From Lachnospiraceae bacterium (GTDB lineage: Bacteria; Bacillota; Clostridia; Lachnospirales; Lachnospiraceae), in NCBI GenBank assembly GCA_022800815.1, contig JAAWRC010000012.1, positions 1-64,000 of the forward strand: a stretch of DNA of 64,000 nucleotides, read 5' to 3'. Numbering within the stretch: the first letter of the stretch is position 1; every line of letters begins with the position of its first letter. Positions 1 through 7,262 of this stretch are shown here, piece after piece. Position numbers and translations under genes: made by a program. The notes under the pieces are model-generated. The model saw only the letters and a program-made list of their open reading frames with translations, did not search any database and was not told the origin of the DNA.

Positions 1-1
1 G

Positions 2-151
2 GATTTTAATCTGGAGGACATCCGGAAGATCCGGGAATATAATTCCCTGCGCCATGTCCAGATGACTCCCAGAGAGATCATAGAGGATACCCGGAAGGGC
101 GCTGCAGTGATACTGGAGAGGTTGCGGCAGGGTGAAAAGGCAAGTGTATGA
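2..151 (+). CDS. C-terminal fragment of an unrecognised small protein
   Basis: The reading frame is open from the first full codon and stops at 149-151; its start lies outside the window. The visible 49 residues are charged and probably helical (DFNLEDIRKIREYN near the start, GAAVILERLRQGEKASV at the end) and show no catalytic motif. Short proteins like this are often antitoxin-like or DNA-associated in Clostridia, but nothing here proves that. A clear terminator follows 10 bases after the stop, so this is the last gene of its transcript. Confidence 0.6.
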   Translation, partial: DFNLEDIRKIREYNSLRHVQMTPREIIEDTRKGAAVILERLRQGEKASV

Positions 152-160
152 TAAATAAAG

Positions 161-198
161 AGCCAATGGGAAAATCATTCAACCCATTGGCTTTTTCT
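161..198 (+). terminator. Rho-independent terminator
   Basis: A perfect 10-bp stem (AGCCAATGGG 161-170, CCCATTGGCT 183-192) is followed by a T-rich run to 198. It ends the small gene at 2-151 and also lies directly downstream of the stop of the leftward chimeric frame at 198-740. Confidence 0.85.
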
Positions 199-740
199 TA
201 AATGTTATCAATTTCTTCGGTGAACTTCTCCCGGAATCTTTTCCATAACGAACTTTTTACTGGTTCCAATTCAAGATGTTCAGTGATCCTGTCTTTTAAA
301 TCGTTTAAAGCATAATTTCTATTTTCAGGATCATCCAGTTTAAAGCAGATATCTCTGGGACCAATAGCACCCTGTATATCGGGGAAATTGAATCCGGGTA
401 ATAGGATACTTTGATATTTTGATTTTTTTATCCAGGCTGCACTCATTTCATTTAAACACATATAGCTGTCATAGTAATTTTGGGAAAGCATCATGATAAC
501 AGGCACATTTGACAGTTCCCGGATTTCCTTCAAAACTTCCATTCCTGTTTTACGAGGCAGCATAATATCAAGGATCACTAAATCATACTGATTTTCAAAA
601 AAGCGTTCTGCCCCAGATTCTCCGTCAAAAGACGCTGTAACCTTATATCCGGAATCTTTCAGAAATTCACAAATGACCTGGTTGGCAAATATATGGAGAC
701 ATAGTATAATGAAGCCATGGAATAAGCCCGGCTTTCGCAT
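198..740 (-). pseudogene. Response-regulator receiver / TIR-domain chimera, probably a scar
   Basis: Residues about 22-82 read as the body of a response-regulator receiver domain (phospho-acceptor region YDLVILDIMLP, then GMEVLKEIRE), but the first strand with the acidic pair is missing and is replaced by an unrelated stretch (MRKPGLFHGFIILC). From about residue 86 the protein instead matches the second half of bacterial TIR domains (SQNYYDSYMCLNEMSAAW, then LLPGFNFPDI). The switch falls at VPVIMMLS, a segment that suits both families, at about 483-506. The DNA is much richer in A/T than its neighbours. No promoter is evident for it; its 5' end overlaps the recD2 promoter. I read it as two gene fragments joined in frame rather than a working protein, though the frame is intact. 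Confidence 0.6.
682..710 (+). promoter_or_regulatory. Sigma-70 type promoter upstream of recD2
   Basis: TTGGCA (682-687), 17-bp spacer, perfect TATAAT (705-710). Transcription would start near 717 and run into recD2 at 804. The promoter lies inside the 5' end of the leftward chimeric frame. Confidence 0.65.
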
Positions 741-807
741 CTATTCGGACGGGACGGCCTGTGTGGACGAGGGCGATCCGGAACGGCGAATCATCGACGG
801 GAGGTGA
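709..807 (+). other. 32-codon reading frame overlapping the recD2 start
   Basis: This frame begins MKPWNKPGFRIYSDG and stops at 805-807, overlapping the GTG start of recD2 as GTGA, a typical coupling arrangement. However, the best promoter has its -10 box over the ATG, so a transcript starting near 717 would lack that start. It is either a remnant of the 3' end of a gene whose front was replaced by the A/T-rich scar, or a coupling leader translated from another promoter. I do not recognise the peptide. Confidence 0.35.
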
Positions 808-3125
808 GGTCTTTGGCGAGGCTTCGGTGCGTGGTGGAACGAATCACCTATCAGAATCCGGAAAACGGCTACTCGGTGCTCAAGGTGCGGGTGAAGGGCT
901 ACCGGGAGCTGGTGCCCCTGGTGGGGAATCTGGTGGACGTGACGGTGGGGTCCGTGCTTCTGGTGGACGGAACCTGGAAGATCGATGCAAAATACGGCCG
1001 CCAGTTCATGGCGGAACGCTGGGAGGAGACCGTGCCCGCCACTGTTTACGGCATGGAGAAATACCTGGGCTCCGGCCTGATTAAAGGGGTCGGTCCCCGG
1101 TTTGCGAAACGGATCGTGGGGTATTTCGGCACGGAGACTCTGGATGTGATTGAGACGGACATCGGGCGGCTGTTGGAGGTCCCCGGCATTGGGAAGAGGC
1201 GGGTGAAGCAGATCCGGGAGGGCTGGGAGAGACAGAAGGAGATCAAGAACGTCATGCTGTTTTTGCAGGAACATGGCGTGAGCACGGCCTTTGCCGCCCG
1301 AATTTATCGCTGTTATGGGAATGAGAGCATTGCGAAGGTGAAGGAAAATCCCTTCTGTCTGGCGGACGATATCTGGGGCATCGGATTTAAGACGGCGGAT
1401 GGCATTGCGGAGAAGCTGGGCTTTGAAAAGGAAAGCTTTGTCCGTTTGAGAAGCGGTATCATGTACGCCCTGAGTCGTCTGGCGGACGAGGGTCACGTGT
1501 TTGGGGAACGGGAGCAGCTTCTCAAAAAAGCGGCGGAGCTTCTGGAGGCGGACGGGACGGTCCTGGTCATGACCATGGATCAGATGGTGAAGGACCGGGA
1601 TCTGATTGTGGAGACGAGAATTTCCTTTGACGAGGCCGTGGGGGACGAGGTGCGGATGGACGCCGTTTACCTTCCGCCCTTCTATTTTGCGGAAATCGGT
1701 GCGGCAAACGGGCTTTTGCGCCTGAAGCGGGAACCGGCCGGAGACCGTCTGTGGGCCAGCCTTAAGAGAGCGCAGATGGAAACGGGGAATCCGAAGCTTT
1801 CCGTGGACGTGTCCCGCATTGAGGAGCTGGTGCACATGACTTACGACGAGACGCAGGCGGAGGCTATCCGGCTGGCGGCCTGTTCCAAGGTCATGGTTCT
1901 TACCGGCGGGCCGGGCACCGGCAAGACCACCGTGACGCAGGGCATTATCGCCGCATTCCGGGCCGGCGGCCTGCGGATTCTTCTTGCGGCACCCACGGGG
2001 AGGGCCGCAAAGCGGATGACGGAGGCGACGGGGCTTCCGGCGAAGACCATTCACCGGCTCCTGGAATTTAAACCTCCGGATGGGTATCAGAAAAACGAGG
2101 GGCATCCCCTGGAGGGGGATGCCCTGATCGTGGACGAGTGTTCCATGATCGATTTGGTGTTGATGAATTCTCTATTGAAGGCGGTTCCCTCCGGCATGCG
2201 GCTGATTTTGGTGGGAGACATTGATCAGCTTCCGTCGGTGGGAGCCGGGAACGTGCTGCGGGACATCATAGACTCCGGGGGCTTTCCGGTGGTGCGGCTG
2301 ACGAGGATCTTCCGCCAGGCGAGGGAGAGCCGGATTGTCCTGAATGCCCACCGAATCAACGCCGGGAGCATGCCGGACCTCTCCAATGGAAGGGACACGG
2401 ATTTTTTCTTTATTGCGAGGGAAGAGCCGGAGGCGGCGGTTGCGGAGATCGTGGACCTGGTGAAACGGCGCTTACCCCGGTATTACCGGGTGCCGCCCTC
2501 CCGGATTCAGGTGCTGACGCCCATGCAGCGGGGGACGGCGGGGGCGGCCAATCTGAATCTGGCTCTGCAGGAGGCACTGAACCCCTCCGGCGAAGGTTTG
2601 AGGAGAAGCGGCATGGTCTTTCGCACCAATGACAGGGTCATGCAGGTCAGGAATAATTATGACAAGGAAGTGTTTAACGGGGATATCGGGACGGTTGACT
2701 CGGTGGATTTGGAGGAACGGGCGCTGACGGTTTTGTTTGACGACCGGTACGTGGGGTACGAGGCGGCGGAGCTTGACGAGCTGGCGCTGGCCTATGCCGT
2801 CACCATCCACAAGGCGCAGGGTTCCGAGTATTCGGTGGTGGTCATGCCCGTGCTCATGAGCCATTTCGTGATGCTGCAGCGAAACCTGCTTTATACGGGG
2901 ATCACAAGAGCGAAAAAGATTCTGGTGTTGGTGGGGACGAAAAAGGCGCTGGCCTATGCGGTGCGGCACATGACTGTTACGAAGAGAAATTCCCTGCTGA
3001 GGGAACGGCTGAACGGGGAAGGAGAGAAGGGTCTTGAAGGATTTGGAGAGATTGGCCGCCCAGTGCGAGGCGGAACTTGGGCGCATCGGGATCCGGTGCG
3101 GGAAGGTCCGGAGCTGGTCGATTAA
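804..3125 (+). CDS. recD2: RecD2-type SF1B DNA helicase
   Basis: The 773-residue protein has the RecD2 layout: an N-terminal OB-like region and tandem helix-hairpin-helix segments (GVGPRFAKRIVG near residue 96, VPGIGKRRVKQI near 126), then a two-part helicase core. Visible motifs are Walker A GGPGTGKTT (about 368-376), Walker B LIVDECSMID (about 440-450) and the late motif VTIHKAQGSEY. RecD2 enzymes unwind DNA 5' to 3' and act in repair and fork restart without RecBC. The start is GTG at 804; the sequence then runs directly into the family opening (VERITYQNPENGYSVL). The last roughly 30 residues are low-complexity and lie over the next gene, a 92-nt overlap, suggesting the frame runs past the ancestral end. 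Confidence 0.93.
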   Translation: MRSLARLRCVVERITYQNPENGYSVLKVRVKGYRELVPLVGNLVDVTVGSVLLVDGTWKIDAKYGRQFMAERWEETVPATVYGMEKYLGSGLIKGVGPRFAKRIVGYFGTETLDVIETDIGRLLEVPGIGKRRVKQIREGWERQKEIKNVMLFLQEHGVSTAFAARIYRCYGNESIAKVKENPFCLADDIWGIGFKTADGIAEKLGFEKESFVRLRSGIMYALSRLADEGHVFGEREQLLKKAAELLEADGTVLVMTMDQMVKDRDLIVETRISFDEAVGDEVRMDAVYLPPFYFAEIGAANGLLRLKREPAGDRLWASLKRAQMETGNPKLSVDVSRIEELVHMTYDETQAEAIRLAACSKVMVLTGGPGTGKTTVTQGIIAAFRAGGLRILLAAPTGRAAKRMTEATGLPAKTIHRLLEFKPPDGYQKNEGHPLEGDALIVDECSMIDLVLMNSLLKAVPSGMRLILVGDIDQLPSVGAGNVLRDIIDSGGFPVVRLTRIFRQARESRIVLNAHRINAGSMPDLSNGRDTDFFFIAREEPEAAVAEIVDLVKRRLPRYYRVPPSRIQVLTPMQRGTAGAANLNLALQEALNPSGEGLRRSGMVFRTNDRVMQVRNNYDKEVFNGDIGTVDSVDLEERALTVLFDDRYVGYEAAELDELALAYAVTIHKAQGSEYSVVVMPVLMSHFVMLQRNLLYTGITRAKKILVLVGTKKALAYAVRHMTVTKRNSLLRERLNGEGEKGLEGFGEIGRPVRGGTWAHRDPVREGPELVD

Positions 3126-3582
3126 CACCCGTGCCAGGAAACGCTGGGGCCGGTGCAGGCAGGTTTCCGGCGGCGTATTTGACATTGATATCTCGGAGAG
3201 GCTTCTTGGGGACGAGGTGGAGGACACCGCCGCAAAGGAGACCATCATCCACGAGCTTCTGCACACGGTGGAGGGCTGCCTGGGCCATAAGGGAAAATGG
3301 AAGCTTCTGGCGCAGCTGGTGGAGGCGGAGTACCCCCGGTATCATATAAAGCGAACCTCTTCCTGTGAGGAGAAGGGGATTTCGCAGGAAATGCCCGCTG
3401 GGAACGGGATGGCGCAGAAAAAACGGGCTTTGCCGCCCAGGTATCGGATTACCTGCAGGGACTGCGGTGCCCGGGCTTATCGGCAGAGGGCGGGCAAACT
3501 GGTCCAAAGGCCGGGAGATTTTCGGTGCGGAAGATGCGGCGGAGAGCTTATGGTGGAGATAAGGGGCACGGAAAGGCAATAG
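3034..3582 (+). CDS. SprT-like zinc metalloprotease-fold protein with zinc ribbon
   Basis: A TTG start at 3034 follows a good ribosome binding site (GGAGAGAAGG). The 182-residue protein carries HELLH at residues 73-77 and a further His at 85 (the third zinc ligand in SprT/Spartan proteins). A C-terminal zinc ribbon has Cys pairs at 141/144 and 165/168. SprT-family proteins are associated with degradation of DNA-protein crosslinks; that role here is inferred. The gene starts inside the 3' end of recD2, so the two are co-transcribed and fit a DNA-repair pairing. Confidence 0.85.
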   Translation: MKDLERLAAQCEAELGRIGIRCGKVRSWSINTRARKRWGRCRQVSGGVFDIDISERLLGDEVEDTAAKETIIHELLHTVEGCLGHKGKWKLLAQLVEAEYPRYHIKRTSSCEEKGISQEMPAGNGMAQKKRALPPRYRITCRDCGARAYRQRAGKLVQRPGDFRCGRCGGELMVEIRGTERQ

Positions 3583-3617
3583 TTTTCGAGATGGGATACG
3601 CTTGCGGAGAGATTGTC

Positions 3618-3646
3618 TTTACATAAATATTACTATATAGTATAAT
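3618..3646 (+). promoter_or_regulatory. MarR-gene promoter with palindromic operator
   Basis: TTTACA (3618-3623), a 17-bp spacer and TATAAT (3641-3646). The spacer and -10 box hold a palindrome centred on ACTATATAGT (3632-3641), with further imperfect symmetry over 3627-3646. A MarR dimer bound here would block RNA polymerase, so the gene at 3668 is probably autorepressed. Confidence 0.7.
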
Positions 3647-3667
3647 CCTATACAGGAGGAATTTGCC

Positions 3668-4111
3668 ATGGATATTCAGGGAGGCAATCTTGTCTCGCAG
3701 ATCAAACGGCTCAGCGACCGGATTTTTGAACGGATCCTGGCGGAACAGAATATTGATGCGTTTAGCGGGGCGCAGGGCCGAATTCTCTACGTGTTGTGGC
3801 AGGAGGAGCATATTTCTTTCACGGAGCTTGCCGACAGGACGGGGCTTGCGGCCACGACCCTCACGGGGATGGTCGACCGCATGGAGGAGGCCGGGCTGGT
3901 TCGGCGGGTCCCGGATCAGAGTGACCGCCGGAAAACGCTGCTGACCTTGACGGCGAAGGCGTGGAAGCTGCAGCAGATCTATACGGCCGTCTCCGATCGG
4001 ATGACTTCGATTTTTTATGCCGGTTTCACGGAAGGGGAAATCCGGAAGAGCGAGGAGCTGCTTGGACGGGTTCATGAAAATCTGAAGAGGTATGACTGTA
4101 GGCAGAAGTAG
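3668..4111 (+). CDS. MarR-family transcriptional regulator
   Basis: This 147-residue protein has the MarR winged-helix signature: a helix-turn-helix (FTELADRTGLAATTLTGMVD, about 53-72), the wing with the diagnostic DQSDRRKTLLTLT, and flanking helices for dimerisation. The ATG is preceded by AGGAGG at 3655-3660. A palindrome overlaps its own promoter, so autoregulation is likely. No efflux pump or enzyme follows directly; the next gene is a small conserved protein on the same strand. The inducing ligand is unknown. Confidence 0.88.
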   Translation: MDIQGGNLVSQIKRLSDRIFERILAEQNIDAFSGAQGRILYVLWQEEHISFTELADRTGLAATTLTGMVDRMEEAGLVRRVPDQSDRRKTLLTLTAKAWKLQQIYTAVSDRMTSIFYAGFTEGEIRKSEELLGRVHENLKRYDCRQK

Positions 4112-4120
4112 GGGGATTGC

Positions 4121-4173
4121 GGGGCGGCGGCGGTCGATATGTCCACCACAAACCTGGCAGCGAACCGCCGCCC
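4121..4173. repeat. Dispersed intergenic repeat, copy 1
   Basis: A 35-nt element at 4135-4169 (starting CGATATGTCCACC, ending GGCAGCGAACCGCC) sits inside a 9-bp stem (GGGCGGCGG 4122-4130, CCGCCGCCC 4165-4173). A near-identical element recurs at 4632-4666 and an inverted one at 4757-4790; the core also appears in the array near 38.7 kb. Confidence 0.75.
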
Positions 4174-4241
4174 GTCCCTCTCAACAGACATAGATGGCGT
4201 ATCTTCCGGAGAACAAACAAAATGCAGAAAGGGTGAAAGCA

Positions 4242-4595
4242 ATGGATCAGAAGGTAAAAGATTATGTAGCGGAAAAGGTAAAGGAGATGATGGGGGCGGT
4301 TTCCTGTTCGGCAGAGGCGAAAGCGGCGGGACAGGACTGGCTGGACAGCGTCGGAACAGACAGGGAGACGGAGCAGACTAAGAAGTTGATCGCAGAACTG
4401 GAGATGGACATTATGCCGGTGGAGGGGCTGATCGCTTTCGCAGAGTCTGAGACGGGCGCTAAAGTTTTCGGTGCGGAGACGGCGAAAAATGTGGCGGCCC
4501 ATGGACGGGAGCTTCAGGCAGCAGGAAAGAAATATTGTGACTGTCCGGCCTGTGCCGCAGTGGAAGCGATTCTGGAAAAGAAGGGGGAGTTGTAA
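4242..4595 (+). CDS. Small conserved clostridial protein with C-terminal Cys cluster
   Basis: The 117-residue product begins MDQKVKDYVAEKVKEMM; I chose the ATG at 4242 because it has a GAAAGGGTG ribosome binding site, although the frame is open to an ATG at 4194. It is acidic and helical, and ends with a Cys cluster (YCDCPACAAVEAIL). From memory, this family is common in Clostridia and is often labelled 'molecular chaperone Hsp90', a misnomer since it is far too short and lacks the Hsp90 ATPase fold. The Cys cluster could bind a metal. Function unknown. Confidence 0.75.
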   Translation: MDQKVKDYVAEKVKEMMGAVSCSAEAKAAGQDWLDSVGTDRETEQTKKLIAELEMDIMPVEGLIAFAESETGAKVFGAETAKNVAAHGRELQAAGKKYCDCPACAAVEAILEKKGEL

Positions 4596-4631
4596 TAGTT
4601 ATAAAAGTATGGAGGTGATGGGAGCGGCGAG

Positions 4632-4666
4632 CGATATGTCCACCGCAAACCAGGCAGCGAATCGCC
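4632..4666. repeat. Dispersed intergenic repeat, copy 2
   Basis: A direct copy of the 4135-4169 element with a handful of substitutions (CGATATGTCCACCGCAAACC at the start, GGCAGCGAATCGCC at the end). It lies between the small conserved gene and the 3' end of araB. Confidence 0.75.
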
Positions 4667-4722
4667 AAAGGTTTGTATGATTGGCGTTTCGCAGCCGAGT
4701 CAGCGGAGGTATCTAGGAGTGA

Positions 4723-4801
4723 GGCCGCAAGTGCGGATATCCAAAAGCAAACCATTGGCGTTTCGCTGCCAGGTTTGCGGTGGATATGCGCACTTGCGGC
4801 C
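4723..4801. repeat. Large imperfect hairpin containing an inverted repeat copy
   Basis: A perfect 13-bp outer stem (GGCCGCAAGTGCG 4723-4735, complement 4789-4801) continues inward through GGATATCC/GGATAT and GCAAACC (4747-4753)/GGTTTGC (4772-4778). The right half is the inverted form of the 4135-4169 element. It lies 10 bases beyond the araB stop and could act as its transcript end. Confidence 0.75.
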
Positions 4802-4811
4802 GGACTTCATT

Positions 4812-6476
4812 CTAACGATTTTCCTGCCGTAGCTGTTTCAGCCGTTTCATCACGGGATTCTCTTTCCCAAAATAATCCTTCAGACGGCAGTATTCCTGGT
4901 AAAGGGCTTCATAGACGGCCACGTGCTCCGGAATGGGCCGGTAGGATTTCTCCCTCATACGGCTCATGGCCTCGGCGGCGTCGAAGATGGAATCATAGCC
5001 GCCCTTTTCGGAACCGGCGGCGACGGCGGCATACATGGCAGCGCCCAGGGCGGCCGTCTGGTCGGAGGCGGAAACCTTGATTTCCCGGTTGGTGATGTCG
5101 GCGAAAATCTGCATGAGCATGGGATTTTTCTCTGCAATGCCGCCGCAGGCACGGATCTCGTTCACCGGCACGGCATGTTCAAAGGCTTCCATGATCAGGC
5201 GGGTCCCGAAACCTGTGGCCTCGATGAGGGTCCGGTAAATCTCCTCAGGGAGCGTCGCAAGGGTGCAGCCGACGATCATTCCGGAGAGATCGACGCTGAC
5301 GAAGGGGGTTTTGTTCCCGTTCCACCAGTCGAGAGCCAGAAGACCGCTTTCACCGGGAGCCAGCTTTCCGGCCAGGCGGGTGAGATATTCGTGGATGCCT
5401 AAACCCTCGGCTTTGGCAGCTTCTTTATAGGAAGCGGGAACGCAGTTGTCCACGAACCAGCCGAAGATGTCGCCGACTCCGGCCAAGCCGGATTCCAGTG
5501 CATAGTAGCCGGGCATGATCCCGCCCTTCACGGCCCCGCAGACACCTTCACCGGAGTAAGGCGTTTCGCTGAGGGCAAGCTGTACACTTGACGTGCCCAG
5601 GATCAGCATCATCTGGCCCGGCTTTGCGATCCCGCAGCCGGGAAGTCCCACGTGGGAGTCGATGATGCTTGCGCCCACGGCTGTCCCGGGCAGAAGGCCC
5701 AGGGTCTCGGCCCAGGCTTCCGTCAACACGCCGATCCGGCCTCCCATGGGGCAGATATCCGTGGTGAGCTTGTCCTCCACATAAGTTTCCAGCCTGGGAT
5801 CGAGGGCTTTTAAGAAATCATGGCCGGGATATCCCTCATCCTCCATCCACATGGCCTTGTAACCGGCCATGCTGGCGGAACGGCGGCGGGAACCGGTGAG
5901 CACGAGGGTCAGCCAGTCGCCGGCCTCCAGGATCTGATCGGCCCGCTCGTAGATTTCCGGGTCCTCCTTAAGAATCTGGAAGGCCTTGGGCAGCATAAGC
6001 TCGGAGGAAATTTTTCCGCCGTAGCGGGGCAGGTTGATCTCTCCCCGCTCCGTGAGCAGGGCATTGATCTCGTCGGCCTCCGGCTGAGCGGCATGGTGCT
6101 TCCAGAGCTTTACATAGGCATGGGGGCGATTTTCAAATTCCGGCAGCAGGCACAGGGGCGTCCCGTCCTGGTCGATGGGGAGAACCGTCGAAGCGGTGAA
6201 GTCGATGGCAAGACCGATGATGTCCTCGGGGGAAACCTCCGCCTGGCGAACGGCGGCGGGGACGGTCTCTTTAAGCACGTCTAGATAGTCCTGCGGATGC
6301 TCCAGAGCCCAGTCCACATCCAGCCGGACACCGCAGGGAAGCTCACGGTCCATCACTCCATGGGAGTATTCTTTTACCGCCTGCGAGAGGATCGCTCCGG
6401 TGTCTGCCTCTGCCACCACTGCGCGGCCGGAAAGGGTGCCGTAGTCCAACCCAATCACATATTTCTTTTTGTTCAT
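4812..6476 (-). CDS. araB: Ribulokinase (FGGY carbohydrate kinase)
   Basis: The 554-residue product is a full-length AraB-type kinase: N-terminal phosphate-binding segment GLDYGTLSGRAVV (about 8-20), the sugar-binding VDWALEHPQDYL region, ATP-site segment LILGTSSVQLAL, and the C-terminal ATGFGTRLIMEAF and ACGGIAEKNPMLMQIFAD motifs. It phosphorylates L-ribulose to L-ribulose-5-phosphate in arabinose use. The ATG at 6476 has an ideal AGGAGG site; an upstream in-frame ATG lacks one. No araA, araD or arabinose transporter is visible nearby, so it works with genes elsewhere or on another pentulose. Confidence 0.9.
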   Translation of the reverse strand: MNKKKYVIGLDYGTLSGRAVVAEADTGAILSQAVKEYSHGVMDRELPCGVRLDVDWALEHPQDYLDVLKETVPAAVRQAEVSPEDIIGLAIDFTASTVLPIDQDGTPLCLLPEFENRPHAYVKLWKHHAAQPEADEINALLTERGEINLPRYGGKISSELMLPKAFQILKEDPEIYERADQILEAGDWLTLVLTGSRRRSASMAGYKAMWMEDEGYPGHDFLKALDPRLETYVEDKLTTDICPMGGRIGVLTEAWAETLGLLPGTAVGASIIDSHVGLPGCGIAKPGQMMLILGTSSVQLALSETPYSGEGVCGAVKGGIMPGYYALESGLAGVGDIFGWFVDNCVPASYKEAAKAEGLGIHEYLTRLAGKLAPGESGLLALDWWNGNKTPFVSVDLSGMIVGCTLATLPEEIYRTLIEATGFGTRLIMEAFEHAVPVNEIRACGGIAEKNPMLMQIFADITNREIKVSASDQTAALGAAMYAAVAAGSEKGGYDSIFDAAEAMSRMREKSYRPIPEHVAVYEALYQEYCRLKDYFGKENPVMKRLKQLRQENR

Positions 6477-6522
6477 AGAAAACCTCCTCCTATTATAATA
6501 ATGGCTGTCGTAACTGAGTAGT

Positions 6523-6551
6523 ATTATATTCGGAATCAGAATTAAAGTCAA
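6523..6551 (-). promoter_or_regulatory. araB promoter
   Basis: On the minus strand TTGACT (6551-6546), a 17-bp spacer and TATAAT (6528-6523), about 47 bases upstream of the araB ATG. No operator symmetry was recognised. Confidence 0.75.
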
Positions 6552-6602
6552 TAAACAGGGACTTTCGCATGTAAAATCTGAAAATTTTGGGTTTATTACG
6601 GA

Positions 6603-6631
6603 TTGACGAATACTATTTTTGCGATTAATAT
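6603..6631 (+). promoter_or_regulatory. Promoter for the broken dehydrogenase and ald
   Basis: TTGACG (6603-6608), 17-bp spacer, TAATAT (6626-6631). It is divergent from the araB promoter and is the nearest promoter upstream of the dehydrogenase remnant and alanine dehydrogenase. Confidence 0.6.
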
Positions 6632-6689
6632 GTAATTAGAACACTTCATGATTGTGGAAACGGACGGAGTAAGACAAAGAAAGGAATGG

Positions 6690-7213
6690 GTGAGCAAAGT
6701 GGGAATTATTGAGAAGATGAGATTGGACGGGAAAAAGGGATTTGCCACCGGTGCGGCGAGGGGCATCGGAAAGTGCACGGCTACGGCATTTGCGGAGGCC
6801 GGTGCGGACGTGGCAATCGTAGATATCGACATCAAAGAGGAAGAAAAGACGGCGGCGGGTCGATCATCAACACGGCATCTATGTCGGGGCACATCGTCAA
6901 TGTTCCGCAGCCCCAGTGCGCATACAATGCCTCCAAGGCGGCCGTCATACAGCTCACCAAGTCGCTGGCCGTCGAGTGGGCGAAGCGTAATGTGCGGGTG
7001 AGCAGCATCAGCCCCGGATATATCGGAACGGGGCTGACGCTAAATGCGCCGAAGCTGATTCCGCTGATCGAGAAATGGAATGAGATGGCTCCGATGGGAA
7101 GAATGGGCAAGCCGGAGGAACTGGAAGCAATCTGTGTCTATCTGGCCGGTGATACCAGTTCCTTCACCACGGGCTCAGATTTTGTCATCGACGAGGCATT
7201 CACCTGCTTCTAA
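6690..7213 (+). pseudogene. Short-chain dehydrogenase/reductase with internal deletion and frameshift
   Basis: The front part (from GTG 6690) has the nucleotide-binding loop ATGAARGIGK and the second strand ending VAIVDID. It continues only to about 6855. The frame then changes and the sequence resumes at GGSIINTASMSG with the catalytic YNASKAAV motif, SPGYIGT and a normal C-terminus to 7213. Roughly 85-90 residues of the usual middle (the NNAG strand and two helices) are absent. The catalytic tetrad is therefore incomplete and no single frame covers both halves. Original substrate unknown. It lies between a promoter and ald, so its transcript may still serve ald. Confidence 0.85.
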
Positions 7214-7262
7214 ACGGGGCCGGTGCACGACAAATAACATTACTGCAAGGAGGGGATTACAG

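Noticed and set aside
741..2105. Long leftward reading frame opposite recD2
   Set aside because: It mirrors the codon structure of recD2, has no recognisable domain or ribosome binding site and is rich in His, Pro and Arg, as antisense frames of GC-rich genes are.
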